Positions 1 through 6,825 of a stretch of 17,323 nucleotides of DNA are shown here, one piece after another. How positions within the stretch are numbered: the first letter of the stretch is position 1; each line of letters begins with the position of its first letter. The position numbers and the translations under genes are program-made. The stretch spans positions 12,327 to 29,649 of the forward strand of contig HF993179.1 in NCBI GenBank assembly GCA_000436795.1, in the 5' to 3' direction. The notes beneath the pieces are model-generated. The model was not told where the DNA came from. It did no database searches and worked only from the letters and a program-made list of their open reading frames with translations. The DNA is from Bacteroides sp. CAG:1076 (lineage in GTDB: Bacteria > Bacteroidota > Bacteroidia > Bacteroidales > Bacteroidaceae).

Positions 1-1
1 T

Positions 2-631
2 GTAGGGAAAAAGGAAATTCCTATTCTGGGTATCAATACAGGACGGCTGGGATTTCTGGCCGACATATCGCCCGACCAGATGGAAGAGGCATTCGATGAA
101 ATCTATGCCGGAAAATACCTTGCAGAGCCGCGACGAGTGTTACATCTTACCTCAGAAGGACATGTACTGAAAGGCTATCCATACGGACTGAACGAAATCG
201 CGGTATTGAAACGCGACAGTTCGTCGATGATTACCATACGGGCCTACATCAACGATGAGCTGCTCTGTTCCTATCAGGCAGACGGACTGATTGTTGCCAC
301 TCCAACAGGATCGACAGGTTATTCGCTCAGCGTAGGCGGTCCGATTCTTGTCCCGCAAAGCGGAACCATCAGCCTGACGCCCGTAGCACCACACAGTCTT
401 AATGTACGACCAATTGTTATTCGTGACGACTGGGAAATTACGCTCGATGTAGAAAGCCGCAGCCACAACTTTCTGGTAGCGGTAGACGGGCGTAGTGAAA
501 CTTGCCGCGAGGGTACTAAACTGACCATCCGCCGTGCCGATTATTTCGTACGGATTGTGAAGCGTTGCCATCACTCTTTCTTCAATACACTCCGCGAAAA
601 GATGATGTGGGGGGCAGACAGCCGCTCATAA
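2..631 (+). CDS. nadK: NAD kinase, 3' part (start lies outside the window)
   Basis: NAD kinase phosphorylates NAD to NADP with ATP in the cytoplasm. The frame is open from base 2, and the first visible residues include [13 protein letters not shown], the family's nucleotide-binding signature. Farther on, [17 protein letters not shown] is the second hallmark, the glycine-rich loop that contacts NAD, and the C-terminal VDGR segment is also typical. About 209 residues are visible, against roughly 290 for the usual bacterial enzyme, so some 80 N-terminal residues with the GGDGT motif should lie upstream. An internal ATG at position 80 is not the start, because the signature precedes it. The gene converges on murF, and its 3' side carries the palindrome array at 697-749. 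The identification is secure; only the 5' end is missing. Confidence 0.96.
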   Translation, partial: VGKKEIPILGINTGRLGFLADISPDQMEEAFDEIYAGKYLAEPRRVLHLTSEGHVLKGYPYGLNEIAVLKRDSSSMITIRAYINDELLCSYQADGLIVATPTGSTGYSLSVGGPILVPQSGTISLTPVAPHSLNVRPIVIRDDWEITLDVESRSHNFLVAVDGRSETCREGTKLTIRRADYFVRIVKRCHHSFFNTLREKMMWGADSRS

Positions 632-664
632 ATGTGGTAAACAATGAATGGATTTGTGCAGACG

Positions 665-700
665 TCCTGAAAAAACATCAGGAGAAACGACCGATGTTTT
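665..700 (+). other. Two overlapping, mutually exclusive hairpins in the nadK 3' region
   Basis: TCCTGA (665-670) pairs perfectly with TCAGGA (678-683) across a 7-base loop. The overlapping arm AAAACATC (672-679) pairs perfectly with GATGTTTT (693-700) across 13 bases. The two cannot form together. The second ends in four T bases that are also the first bases of the palindrome array at 697, so it also competes with the next hairpin. A weak terminator for nadK is one reading and a switch-like RNA is another. The pairings are seen directly; their use is inference. Confidence 0.45.
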
Positions 701-749
701 GTACAAAACTTTCAAGAGTTTGTACAAAAGATTTTAGTCTTTGTACAAA
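697..749. repeat. Three TTTGTACAAA palindromes with exact 21-bp spacing
   Basis: The palindrome TTTGTACAAA occurs at 698-707 (extended to TTTTGTACAAAA, 697-708), 719-728 and 740-749. The centres are 702.5, 723.5 and 744.5, exactly 21 bp apart, two turns of B-DNA. The spacers also show dyad symmetry. Copies 1 and 2 fold into a 13-bp hairpin with one bulged A (705) and the 6-base loop TTCAAG. Copies 2 and 3 fold into a 12-bp hairpin with one bulged A (726) and the 6-base loop TTTTAG. The closing pairs differ (ACT with AGT, AGA with TCT) but still pair. Copy 2 can serve only one hairpin at a time. The array could be a phased operator, an RNA switch or both. I know no regulator for this motif. 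Confidence 0.85.
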
Positions 750-754
750 TTATA

Positions 755-768
755 CCTGAAGCCTCAGG
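755..768 (+). other. Small hairpin CCTGA-AGCC-TCAGG after the palindrome array
   Basis: A 5-bp perfect stem with a 4-base loop begins five bases after the third palindrome. It has no T tract, so it is not a terminator by itself. It repeats the CCTGA/TCAGG pairing of the hairpin at 665-683, so the array is flanked on both sides by related small hairpins. Confidence 0.35.
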
Positions 769-874
769 ATGTTCTCCATCGGACAAGCCGTAATTATCTT
801 ATAAATAAGAGACTGTTTTCGCATAGAGAAAATGAATAGACCGACTTATAATTTATAAGTTACAATTAAAAAGG

Positions 875-933
875 AATCTCCTGCCTTAGCCTTTGTTTAT
901 TTTAATAACACGGGTAAAAGCAGGAGATTTTTT
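875..933. terminator. Bidirectional intrinsic terminator downstream of nadK
   Basis: AATCTCCTGC (875-884) pairs perfectly with GCAGGAGATT (920-929), and T bases continue to 933. On the minus strand the stem is followed by CCTTTTTAATTG, so it could also stop leftward transcription that passes the murF terminator. The 35-base loop is unusually long. It most likely ends the nadK transcript, giving it a 3' region of about 300 bases that includes the palindrome array. Confidence 0.7.
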
Positions 934-990
934 CTTTCAAGCTCAATCTATCCATTTTTTATTTGAGCAATTCTATTTTGAAACAGCCTT

Positions 991-1039
991 AAAAAACTGT
1001 TCCTCACCGCAAGACTGATATTTATACGATGAGAAACAG
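991..1039 (-). terminator. murF intrinsic terminator
   Basis: Read on the minus strand just past the murF stop codon, CTGTTTCTCA pairs with TGAGGAACAG (nine Watson-Crick pairs and one G-U) and is followed at once by six T bases (A bases at 991-996 on the plus strand). An outer 8-bp repeat, AACAGCCT (982-989) with AGGCTGTT (1038-1045), could form a competing fold. It starts within a few bases of the coding end, as expected for a dedicated terminator. Confidence 0.8.
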
Positions 1040-1043
1040 GCTG

Positions 1044-2327
1044 TTATAGCTGATCGGGCAGCAGACTCAGCTTCATGCTGTTCGAGCCTTTTACCAGGAT
1101 GTAGTACCCTTTGGGCTTATGGGCCTGAATATCTGCCAGCACCTCGTCTACATTCTGAAAGGTCTGGAAAGTGTGAGTTGTAGCAGCAAACTCCGGCCCC
1201 ACCAGCACTACCCGTTCGAAACCACACTCATTCAGATAATCGACCACCTTCTGATGTTCTTCACGGCTCACCGCACCCAGTTCTTTCATATCGCCTAAGA
1301 TAACCATCTTATGAGGAGCTTCTATCAGACGGAAATTCTTGAGAGCCGCCATCATACTGGTCGGATTGGCATTATAGGCATCCACAATCAGCTTGTTGTC
1401 GGCAGTTTCCTTCAACTGCGACCGGTTGTTGTGAGGCAAATACGATGCCAGCGCATCGCTGATATCCTCATCGGGTACTCCAAAGTAACGTCCGATAGCT
1501 ACTGCTGCCAGCATATTGTCCAAGTTATAAGAGCCAATCAGATGAGTAGCCACTTCGTGTGATATACCTCCTGCTGTCCATCGGAAAGACAAAAATGGTG
1601 AGCAACTGATCAGTTCCCCACTCACATATAAGCCGGGAGTCTGTCCATAACGCACACAAGTCAGCCCTTCGGCTATGCTGTTCAGGTAAGGATTTTCATT
1701 CTGGATAAAGATAGTAGCCCCGCCTTTGGCACGCAGGAAATCGTACAATTCTCCTTTTGTACGGATAACGCCTTCAAAGGAACCGAATCCCTGCAAGTGA
1801 GCCCTTCCCACGTTTGTGATAATTCCATAATCAGGCTCTGCAATGTCAACCAGCTCTTTGATATCTCCCGGATGACTGGCTCCCATTTCTACAACCGCCA
1901 TTTCATGCTGCGGATTCAAACGAAGCAGGGTAAGCGGTACACCGATGTGGTTATTCAGGTTGCCTTCTGTATACAAGGTATTGAATTTCCGGCTCAGCAC
2001 CGTAGAAATCAGCTCTTTCGTAGTAGTCTTCCCGTTAGTTCCCGTAATGCCGATAACAGGAAGATGCAGTTGACGGCGATGATAGTTCGCCAGCTGCTGC
2101 AAGGTTTTCAAGCAGTCTTCTACGAGAATCGTTCCCTCTCCTGCATACTCAGGTTCGTCTATCACCGCATAACGGCAGCCCTGCTTCAAGGCTTGTGCGG
2201 CAAATGCGTTACCGTTGAAGGTTGCTCCTTTCAAGGCGATAAACATCGAACCTGCGGGACAGTTGCGGCTGTCGGTAGTCACCTTGCCGCATTCCATAAA
2301 GCGTTTATATAACTCAGCTATTTCCAT
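1044..2327 (-). CDS. murF: UDP-N-acetylmuramoyl-tripeptide--D-alanyl-D-alanine ligase
   Basis: MurF adds D-Ala-D-Ala to the UDP-MurNAc-tripeptide with ATP, the last cytoplasmic step of peptidoglycan precursor synthesis. The Mur-ligase order is complete over 427 residues: an N-terminal UDP-precursor domain with TTDSR near residue 17, the P-loop GITGTNGKTTT at 93-103, VVEMGASHPGDI near 146, ITNVGRAHLQGFGS near 170, the lysine in RTKGE (about 191) at the position of the carbamoylated Mur-ligase lysine, DAYNANPTSM, and VILGDMKELGA in the C-terminal domain. The frame is open 23 codons farther upstream, but a TATCTTTG promoter lies inside that extension, so I place the start at 2327. It stands alone rather than in a dcw cluster, diverges from folP and has its own terminator. 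Confidence 0.96.
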   Translation of the reverse strand: MEIAELYKRFMECGKVTTDSRNCPAGSMFIALKGATFNGNAFAAQALKQGCRYAVIDEPEYAGEGTILVEDCLKTLQQLANYHRRQLHLPVIGITGTNGKTTTKELISTVLSRKFNTLYTEGNLNNHIGVPLTLLRLNPQHEMAVVEMGASHPGDIKELVDIAEPDYGIITNVGRAHLQGFGSFEGVIRTKGELYDFLRAKGGATIFIQNENPYLNSIAEGLTCVRYGQTPGLYVSGELISCSPFLSFRWTAGGISHEVATHLIGSYNLDNMLAAVAIGRYFGVPDEDISDALASYLPHNNRSQLKETADNKLIVDAYNANPTSMMAALKNFRLIEAPHKMVILGDMKELGAVSREEHQKVVDYLNECGFERVVLVGPEFAATTHTFQTFQNVDEVLADIQAHKPKGYYILVKGSNSMKLSLLPDQL

Positions 2328-2353
2328 AATTTCTGTAACAAAACTTTCCGGCG

Positions 2354-2361
2354 CAAAGATA
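2354..2361 (-). promoter_or_regulatory. murF promoter, -7 element TATCTTTG
   Basis: The minus strand reads TATCTTTG, an exact match to the Bacteroidetes sigma-ABfr -7 consensus TAnnTTTG. It lies 26 bases before the chosen murF start, giving a leader of about 20 bases. No clear TTTG -33 element is seen at the usual spacing. The element lies inside the longest open frame, so it decides the start codon. Confidence 0.7.
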
Positions 2362-2407
2362 ACGTAATTTAATTTCCCGCGACTGCGAAAAAACAAATTA
2401 TTGTGCG

Positions 2408-2415
2408 TACATTTG
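2408..2415 (+). promoter_or_regulatory. folP-cdaA promoter, -7 element TACATTTG
   Basis: TACATTTG matches TAnnTTTG exactly and lies 26 bases before the folP ATG at 2442. It sits inside the longest possible folP frame (GTG at 2403), which argues against that longer start. Only 46 bp separate it from the murF -7 element on the other strand, so the two -33 regions must overlap. Confidence 0.65.
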
Positions 2416-2441
2416 CAGCGCTTAAAGACGTATTATCGGAC

Positions 2442-3305
2442 ATGGAAAACAGTATTGTAAAACAAATCAATGTAAACGGGCAGTTATTGGACTTGTCGTA
2501 CCCGCAGGTAATGGGTATTCTGAACCTTACTCCCGACTCTTTTTATGCTGGAAGCCGGAAACAGACTGAAGCGGAAATCGTAGAACGTACACACCAGATT
2601 TTATCGGAAGGTGGCAGCATCATCGATGCGGGTGCCTACTCGTCGCGCTCCAATGCCGAGCATATCAGTGCAGAGGAAGAAATGGCACGCCTGCGTTACG
2701 GACTGGGCATCGTATTCCGTGAATGTCCCGATGCCATTGTTTCGGTAGATACGTTCCGTGCCGATGTAGCGCGCATGTGCGTAGAAGAATACGGAGTTGC
2801 CATCATCAACGACATTGCGGCAGGCAGCATGGACGAAAACATGTTCCCGACCGTGGCACAACTGGGGGTTCCTTACATCATGATGCACATGCAGGGCACT
2901 CCCCAAAACATGCAGCAGGCTCCGCATTATGACAATGTGGTGCAGGAGGTGCTGTATTATTTCTCCGAAAAGGTACAGAAACTGCGTGACCTGGGAGCAA
3001 AAGACATTATCCTCGATCCGGGATTTGGTTTCGGAAAAACCCTGGAACACAACTATGAGCTGCTGAACAAGCTCGAAGAATTCAGTATTTTTGAACTGCC
3101 CATACTGATAGGTGTCTCTCGCAAGTCGATGATATACCGTCTACTGGGAGGCGGACCAGAAGACGCCTTGAACGGTACAAGTGTCATCAATACCATCGCG
3201 CTGATGAAGGGAGCCGATATCCTGCGCGTACACGACGTACGTGCCGCTTCCGAAGCCGTCAAGATAGTTGCCGCCATGAAAAAGTTAACTCCTGTAAGTT
3301 TGTAA
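2442..3305 (+). CDS. folP: Dihydropteroate synthase
   Basis: This TIM-barrel enzyme joins 6-hydroxymethyl-dihydropterin pyrophosphate with p-aminobenzoate in folate synthesis and is the sulfonamide target. Visible motifs over 287 residues are GILNLTPDSF (25-34), SVDTFRADV (101-109), INDIAAG (122-128), the pterin-binding region LDPGFGFGKT (191-200), GVSRKSM (224-230) and LRVHDVRAA (261-269). The second loop reads DAGAYSSRSNAEH where the family usually has GGxSTRPG, so the usual Arg-Pro is Arg-Ser here. The start at 2442 follows the TACATTTG promoter and gives the normal family length. cdaA begins 10 bases after the stop, so the two are probably one transcript. Confidence 0.96.
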   Translation: MENSIVKQINVNGQLLDLSYPQVMGILNLTPDSFYAGSRKQTEAEIVERTHQILSEGGSIIDAGAYSSRSNAEHISAEEEMARLRYGLGIVFRECPDAIVSVDTFRADVARMCVEEYGVAIINDIAAGSMDENMFPTVAQLGVPYIMMHMQGTPQNMQQAPHYDNVVQEVLYYFSEKVQKLRDLGAKDIILDPGFGFGKTLEHNYELLNKLEEFSIFELPILIGVSRKSMIYRLLGGGPEDALNGTSVINTIALMKGADILRVHDVRAASEAVKIVAAMKKLTPVSL

Positions 3306-3315
3306 ACATAAAGCT

Positions 3316-4095
3316 ATGCCTTTCGATTTTTCCATACTCAGCGTCAAAGATATTATCGACATCCTGCTGGTAGCATTTCTGCTGTATAAAACCTACAAGC
3401 TGATGAAATCATCGGGGTCGATCAATGTATTTACCGGGATTCTGGTATTCATCATCATTTGGGTCATCGTATCACAAGTGCTGCAAATGCGTTTGCTCGG
3501 CTCCATATTCGATAAGCTGGTGAGCGTAGGAGTCATCGCACTGATTGTTATTTTCCAAGATGAGATACGTCATTTCTTGCTGTCGCTCGGCTCACGCCAC
3601 CGTACAAGCAGCCTGCTCCGCTTCTTCAAGGGAGGACAAAAGAACGGAAACAGCAAAGAGGCTATCATGCCTATCGTGATGGCATGCCTCAGCATGAGCA
3701 AAGGAAAGGTAGGAGCACTGATCGTGATTGAAAAGAACTTTCCACTGGATGACATCGCCCGGACGGGAGATATCATCGATGCCAACATCAACCAGCGTCT
3801 GATCGAGAATATCTTCTTCAAGAATAGTCCGCTGCACGACGGAGCCATGATTATCAGCAACAAGCGCATCAAGGCGGCCGGATGTATTCTTCCGGTATCG
3901 CACAACCTGAACATTCCGAAAGAACTGGGATTGCGCCACCGTGCCGCTCTGGGTATTTCACAAGAAACTGATGCCATGGCGATTATTGTTTCCGAAGAGA
4001 CCGGTGGTATATCCATCGCCTATCAGGGAGAATTCCACCTGCGTCTGACCGCAGAAGAGCTGGAGCGTATGCTGACCAACGACGACGAAGCCTGA
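3316..4095 (+). CDS. cdaA: Membrane diadenylate cyclase, CdaA type
   Basis: CdaA condenses two ATP into cyclic di-AMP at the inner membrane. The 259-residue protein has three predicted hydrophobic segments (about 13-28, 38-56 and 68-81), then a DisA_N catalytic domain with GALIVIE (133-139), SPLHDGAMII containing the catalytic DGA (175-177), and GLRHRAALGIS containing RHR (207-209). Length and order match the CdaA/YbbP family. In Firmicutes cdaA is followed by cdaR and glmM; neither is here, and instead it follows folP closely. Its stop is only two bases from the end of the convergent acetyltransferase gene, leaving no room for a terminator between them. Confidence 0.96.
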   Translation: MPFDFSILSVKDIIDILLVAFLLYKTYKLMKSSGSINVFTGILVFIIIWVIVSQVLQMRLLGSIFDKLVSVGVIALIVIFQDEIRHFLLSLGSRHRTSSLLRFFKGGQKNGNSKEAIMPIVMACLSMSKGKVGALIVIEKNFPLDDIARTGDIIDANINQRLIENIFFKNSPLHDGAMIISNKRIKAAGCILPVSHNLNIPKELGLRHRAALGISQETDAMAIIVSEETGGISIAYQGEFHLRLTAEELERMLTNDDEA

Positions 4096-4097
4096 AA

Positions 4098-5132
4098 TCA
4101 GTTCAGCATCAGGCTCATGTACGGATGAAGATCGTGCAGGATAAAGGCTGTCAGTTCACTGATTGTGAATGTAACATACGTTTGTCCTTCCTGCATATCC
4201 CGTGACACCTTTCCCGGAAATACAGTATAATAACCGTTATTCTGAGGGATAGCCTCATCGCCCGTTACGCGGATATACAATCCTTCTCCACGATAAACAG
4301 CAGAAAAAACCTTCAGGCAAGAAGCGACATCTATCAGACGAGCCATGCCCAGCTCGTGCATTTCGTCGGCACGTGGCACGAAGCACTCCAAGCGTTCTGC
4401 GCGATAAGCAACTGCAAGCTGATGCAATACCTCGGCAAAATCGGCCTCATCCGACAGCAGAATCTCTTTGACGGACAATGTATTTCCGTCCATCAGGCAG
4501 AAAACAAGCCCCGACATCACCCCGTTTTTATCGACGATCCATACATCTCCCTTGCTCAAAGCAAGATCGGATAATACCACATGGAAGTCATCGGGCGTAT
4601 GTTGAACACAGCACGGGCGCCTGTTCATTTGTTCATAAAAGTAGGGATAAATGCGTTCCTGCGGAGTTTTCAACAGATCTATCTTACTCATTTTCAGATA
4701 AGATACAGAGTTATCAACAGGTTGTTCATGACTGTTGATAACTTTTTTCACCAAGCCATAAAGAAAACAAGTTGCATACCCCGAGCGGGCATAATACCCT
4801 TTCAACCATTCTTCGGCAGGAATCAAGGTAGCAAACATCACCCCTTCGGCAAACATGGCACGATGCGTTTCCAGAAGCAAGCGCCGCATGGCCCCTCTTG
4901 CCCGATAATCGGGATGCGTACATGCCCCTGAGATATACGAAGTTGCTACCGTCTGCCCGCCAAAGGTCATGGGATACGGTATCATCTGAAGTGCAGAAAT
5001 CACCTTTCCGTCTTCTTCTATTACCTTATTAATCTTATCGGTATAACGCAGGCGGAAATACAAATCGATGAAAGCATCGTCATCATCGAAACAGGTTTTC
5101 CACAACTGTCTGACTTGTTCTTTGGTACTCAT
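4098..5132 (-). CDS. GNAT family N-acetyltransferase, Eis-like architecture
   Basis: A 344-residue protein with an N-terminal GNAT domain. The acetyl-CoA-binding motif is visible in SGACTHPDYRARGAMRRLL (about 68-86), preceded by the beta strands ISALQMIPYPM and followed by a second half of the kind seen in Eis-like (COG4552) acetyltransferases. The substrate cannot be told from sequence; these enzymes acetylate amines on small molecules or proteins. The start at 5132 was chosen over a longer frame at 5174 because its ATG overlaps the TGA of the upstream DUF2156 gene as ATGA, a sign of translational coupling. No signal peptide or membrane segment is seen. Confidence 0.85.
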   Translation of the reverse strand: MSTKEQVRQLWKTCFDDDDAFIDLYFRLRYTDKINKVIEEDGKVISALQMIPYPMTFGGQTVATSYISGACTHPDYRARGAMRRLLLETHRAMFAEGVMFATLIPAEEWLKGYYARSGYATCFLYGLVKKVINSHEQPVDNSVSYLKMSKIDLLKTPQERIYPYFYEQMNRRPCCVQHTPDDFHVVLSDLALSKGDVWIVDKNGVMSGLVFCLMDGNTLSVKEILLSDEADFAEVLHQLAVAYRAERLECFVPRADEMHELGMARLIDVASCLKVFSAVYRGEGLYIRVTGDEAIPQNNGYYTVFPGKVSRDMQEGQTYVTFTISELTAFILHDLHPYMSLMLN

Positions 5133-6019
5133 TGTAACTCGACGATGTATTTTTCGAGAAGAGTTTCTGGACAATAAGACAGCTTCGCCTTACGCAATCC
5201 CTCCAGTCCGAGGTCTTCCTCCCGGTTAATATAAATATATTGTTCTGGAATATGACCGGCAAATTCATAATTAATCATGGCATAGGCTCCTTCGATATCA
5301 GTATTTGCCTTTTCCACACACGTATCGAACGTTTCATTGTTGATAGGAGCTCCGAAAGTAAAGGCTACGATTTTTCCACCGACATGCAGAACTCCCCCCT
5401 GCAAGTCAAGCTCACTGATATGCTTCAGCGCATCAGTCATCGACCGGCGTTCGGCTATCAGTGCTTCATTTTCGGCACAATCATTCGCCTTGCACCACTC
5501 GCTTTCCAGACGAAGGCACTCTGGAACCAGTTCCGGTGTCAGCTCCTTATATTCATAATCAGGATACGATGCCTTAAACTTATTGATATGATTACGTTTT
5601 GCCTGGTATTTCTTTCCGCGAAGCGTAGCCAGATCAGAACGAAGATATACATAGTCAAAATAATCACGGTCGGCAGTAAACGTAAAACGTTCGGGGAAAG
5701 CTGTTTCCAGTTCCGCACGCATGCTGCTGCACACTCCTAACAAACGGAAGCGAGCTCCCTCGTTTCGTGCATCCTCTATCAAAGCTTCAATAATTTTATG
5801 TATATCACCTTCTCCCACCGGCATCATATAAGCCAGTTCATTATCTGCATAAAAACGAAACAGCAAAAAGCCGTTCAGTTCAGCAATCTCCGTACGATAC
5901 AGAAATCGCCAGCTATACAAATTAGAAAAAGAAAGATCGCAGTTACGACGTTTGCTCTTTAAGGTATACCGCTGTACGGTAGCCTTGTCTTCCAGTTCTA
6001 TAGGTTTAAATGGTATCAT
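5129..6019 (-). CDS. DUF2156 domain protein (PG-lysyltransferase C-terminal-like)
   Basis: A 296-residue soluble protein that I place in the DUF2156 family (COG4866), a GNAT-like fold related to the catalytic domain of phosphatidylglycerol lysyltransferase MprF and to Fem-type aminoacyl transferases. Supporting stretches are the N-terminal DLSFSNLYSWRFLY, the central KRNHINKFKASYPDYEY, and the C-terminal INREEDLGLEGLRKAKLSY, which this family conserves near its end. There are no membrane segments, so it is not a full MprF. It overlaps the next gene by four bases (ATGA), suggesting the two acyltransferase-like proteins act in one process. The substrate is unknown. Confidence 0.85.
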   Translation of the reverse strand: MIPFKPIELEDKATVQRYTLKSKRRNCDLSFSNLYSWRFLYRTEIAELNGFLLFRFYADNELAYMMPVGEGDIHKIIEALIEDARNEGARFRLLGVCSSMRAELETAFPERFTFTADRDYFDYVYLRSDLATLRGKKYQAKRNHINKFKASYPDYEYKELTPELVPECLRLESEWCKANDCAENEALIAERRSMTDALKHISELDLQGGVLHVGGKIVAFTFGAPINNETFDTCVEKANTDIEGAYAMINYEFAGHIPEQYIYINREEDLGLEGLRKAKLSYCPETLLEKYIVELQ

Positions 6020-6053
6020 ATCTGTTCTTTATTTATAAAATGCACTACTGCTC

Positions 6054-6095
6054 AAAAAAAACGTACCGATATCCTTCAAAAACATCGGCACGTTT
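6054..6095 (-). terminator. lrgAB intrinsic terminator
   Basis: On the minus strand AAACGTGCCGAT pairs with ATCGGTACGTTT (11 Watson-Crick pairs and one G-U, positions 6084-6095 with 6059-6070) across a 13-base loop, followed by a run of T bases through 6054. It lies about 35 bases after the lrgB stop and separates lrgAB from the downstream DUF2156 pair. Confidence 0.85.
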
Positions 6096-6129
6096 CCATG
6101 CAAATATACTCACTTTAAATATTACTATT

Positions 6130-6825
6130 TTAATAAAGTCCCAGCAAATGCAAGATAGTCGGAGTCAGCAAAGCAGTCAGAATACCGTTCAGCGTCAGTC
6201 CCAAACTGGCATAAGCTCCATACTTTCCACTTACTTCCATGGCACGTGACGTACCTACGGCATGCGAAGCTGTTCCCATCGACAAGCCCTGCGCAATAGG
6301 ACTTCCTACACGTCCTACCTGCAAGACCTTAAATCCGCAGATAGCTCCGAACAATCCTACGACAATCACTACGGCTGCCGTCAATGAAGGAATGCCTCCC
6401 ACAGCTCCCGAAACCTCCATGGCAATCGGGGTAGTCACTGATTTCGGTGCCAGAGACATGATTACTTCAGGAGAAGCCCCCATTACTTTAGCTATAATCG
6501 TAACCGAAACCAGCCCGACAACACAGCCTGCTAATTGAGAAACAATTATCGGCATCAATTGTTTTTTAATCATGCGCAATTGTAAGTACAAAGGTACTCC
6601 CAATGCGACCACTGCCGGTTTCAGCCAGAACTCAATCAGAGAACCCGCCTCTGAATATTTATCATACGAGATATTTGTTAACTTCAAAAAACAAATCAGC
6701 AAAGCAATTGCTATCAATATCGGATTAAGAATAATCAATCCGGTTTTCTTCTGCAACTGTTTGGAAAGAAAGAAGAATCCAAACGTAATAGCAAGCAGAA
6801 AGAACTTACTTTCTAAATATTCCAT
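6130..6825 (-). CDS. lrgB: LrgB/CidB family membrane protein
   Basis: A 231-residue, strongly hydrophobic protein with about six to seven predicted membrane spans. It shows the family core: LAPKSVTTPIAMEVSGAVGG in the middle and GTASHAVGTSRAMEVS near the C-terminus, both hallmarks of LrgB/CidB/YohK. It pairs with LrgA; the complex was first described as holin-like modulators of autolysis in Staphylococcus aureus, and homologous pairs have since been shown to move pyruvate in Bacillus subtilis (PftAB) and Streptococcus mutans. Its start overlaps the end of lrgA by 20 bases. The place beside pta-ackA fits the pyruvate/acetate role better than lysis. Confidence 0.93.
   Translation of the reverse strand: MEYLESKFFLLAITFGFFFLSKQLQKKTGLIILNPILIAIALLICFLKLTNISYDKYSEAGSLIEFWLKPAVVALGVPLYLQLRMIKKQLMPIIVSQLAGCVVGLVSVTIIAKVMGASPEVIMSLAPKSVTTPIAMEVSGAVGGIPSLTAAVVIVVGLFGAICGFKVLQVGRVGSPIAQGLSMGTASHAVGTSRAMEVSGKYGAYASLGLTLNGILTALLTPTILHLLGLY

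Larger units (their letters stand above)
632..1043. other. Gap between convergent nadK and murF, no credible gene
   Basis: This 412-base stretch is AT-rich and holds no convincing coding frame; the frames present are short, lack family motifs or run on from nadK in another phase. It contains a cluster of hairpins and palindromes at 665-768, an AT-rich part at 770-870 with a perfect inverted repeat (ACTTATA, 3-base spacer, TATAAGT at 844-860), a bidirectional terminator at 875-933 and the murF terminator at 991-1039. A small RNA is possible, but I see no exact TAnnTTTG promoter for one. Confidence 0.7.

Noticed and set aside
735..743. TAGTCTTTG at the third palindrome as a promoter
   Set aside because: It has a three-base spacer rather than two, no -33 element at the right spacing and no gene downstream.
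697..749. Resemblance of TTTGTACAAA to the Gateway attB core (TTTGTAC), suggesting a cloning scar or recombination site
   Set aside because: The flanking bases do not match the attB arms, the copies are perfect palindromes at a 21-bp period in native-looking AT-rich DNA, and there is no integrase or vector sequence nearby.
769..804. 11-codon frame MFSIGQAVIIL as a leader peptide
   Set aside because: It is too short, has no following gene on that strand and shows no attenuator context.
887..895. TAGCCTTTG in the loop of the 875-933 terminator as a promoter
   Set aside because: The spacer between TA and TTTG is three bases instead of two, and no gene follows on that strand.
1797..2312. 171-codon plus-strand open frame opposite murF
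   Set aside because: It covers the P-loop region of murF in antisense and shows no recognisable domain.
5133..5174. Longer start for the GNAT gene
   Set aside because: It would overlap the DUF2156 gene by 46 bases, whereas the ATG at 5132 gives a four-base ATGA overlap and a normal GNAT start.
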